DNA from: Alphaproteobacteria bacterium
GTDB lineage: Bacteria; Pseudomonadota; Alphaproteobacteria; Thalassobaculales; Thalassobaculaceae
NCBI GenBank assembly: GCA_028822575.1
Contig: JAPKDN010000286.1
Span: 1 to 5,002, forward strand
DNA length: 5,002 nucleotides
Reading direction: 5' to 3'
Position 1 is the first letter of the stretch; every line of letters begins with the position of its first letter. The notes beneath the pieces are model-generated. The model searched no databases. It worked only from the letters and a program-made list of their open reading frames with translations, and was not told where the DNA came from. The position numbers and the translations under genes are program-made. This document shows, in pieces, positions 4,961 to 5,002 of this stretch.

Positions 4961-5002
4961 TCACGCGCGCGAGCGCTGCGAAATAGTCCGATCCCGATGC
5001 GG

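Larger units (their letters stand above)
4807..5002. other. Right-end region without an assigned gene
   Basis: I see no convincing complete gene in these 196 bases. Two minus-strand frames are open from the window edge: one of 24 codons ending in TGA at 4926-4928, one of 29 codons ending in TAA at 4912-4914. Either could be the tail of a gene outside the window, but neither has a recognisable motif. The rest holds the leader of the twin-transmembrane gene and an imperfect hairpin at 4917-4960. Confidence 0.5.

Noticed and set aside
4807..5002. Cobalamin riboswitch upstream of the adenosyltransferase operon
   Set aside because: I looked for a B12-box-like GCCACTG and the usual multi-stem layout on the minus strand and found neither. 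Adenosyltransferases of this type often lack one.

Overview
The window looks like an ordinary chromosomal stretch of an alphaproteobacterium, possibly from the Rhodospirillales and relatives. The reasons are moderately GC-rich coding sequence, Shine-Dalgarno starts, and a gene order (small HIG1-type membrane protein, PduO-type cobalamin adenosyltransferase, etfB, etfA, 3-hydroxybutyryl-CoA dehydrogenase) that I know from that class. The assignment is inferred from gene content; no rRNA or other phylogenetic marker is present.

Left part (1-1108): two divergent genes. The 5' part of a DUF924-family gene runs off the left edge on the minus strand. A 207-residue lipoprotein of unknown function runs on the plus strand. 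About 150 bp lie between their starts and hold a credible promoter for the lipoprotein gene. A convergent 132-bp gap (1109-1240) with only weak hairpins separates the lipoprotein gene from the operon to its right.

Main part (1241-4806, all minus strand, so transcribed right to left): hig1-like twin-transmembrane gene, cobalamin adenosyltransferase (GTG start), a 149-bp gap with a good sigma-70-like promoter, then etfB and etfA one base apart, a 53-bp palindrome-rich spacer, and 3-hydroxybutyryl-CoA dehydrogenase. ETF takes electrons from acyl-CoA dehydrogenases and passes them to ETF-ubiquinone oxidoreductase. The dehydrogenase acts on the C4 hydroxyacyl-CoA in the same pathways. The adenosyltransferase supplies coenzyme B12 for acyl-CoA mutases. 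A link to C4/C3 acyl-CoA metabolism (beta-oxidation, polyhydroxybutyrate, ethylmalonyl-CoA or methylmalonyl-CoA routes) is the natural inference.

Right end (4807-5002): 196 bp with no assigned gene, holding a weak promoter candidate, an extended imperfect hairpin, and possibly the last codons of an upstream minus-strand gene.

I found no RNA genes, CRISPR, insertion sequences, phage genes or defence systems. I do not see a new biological system here. The points most worth a second look are the unexplained lipoprotein, the association of the HIG1-type protein with this metabolic cluster, and several small inverted repeats in and between genes.
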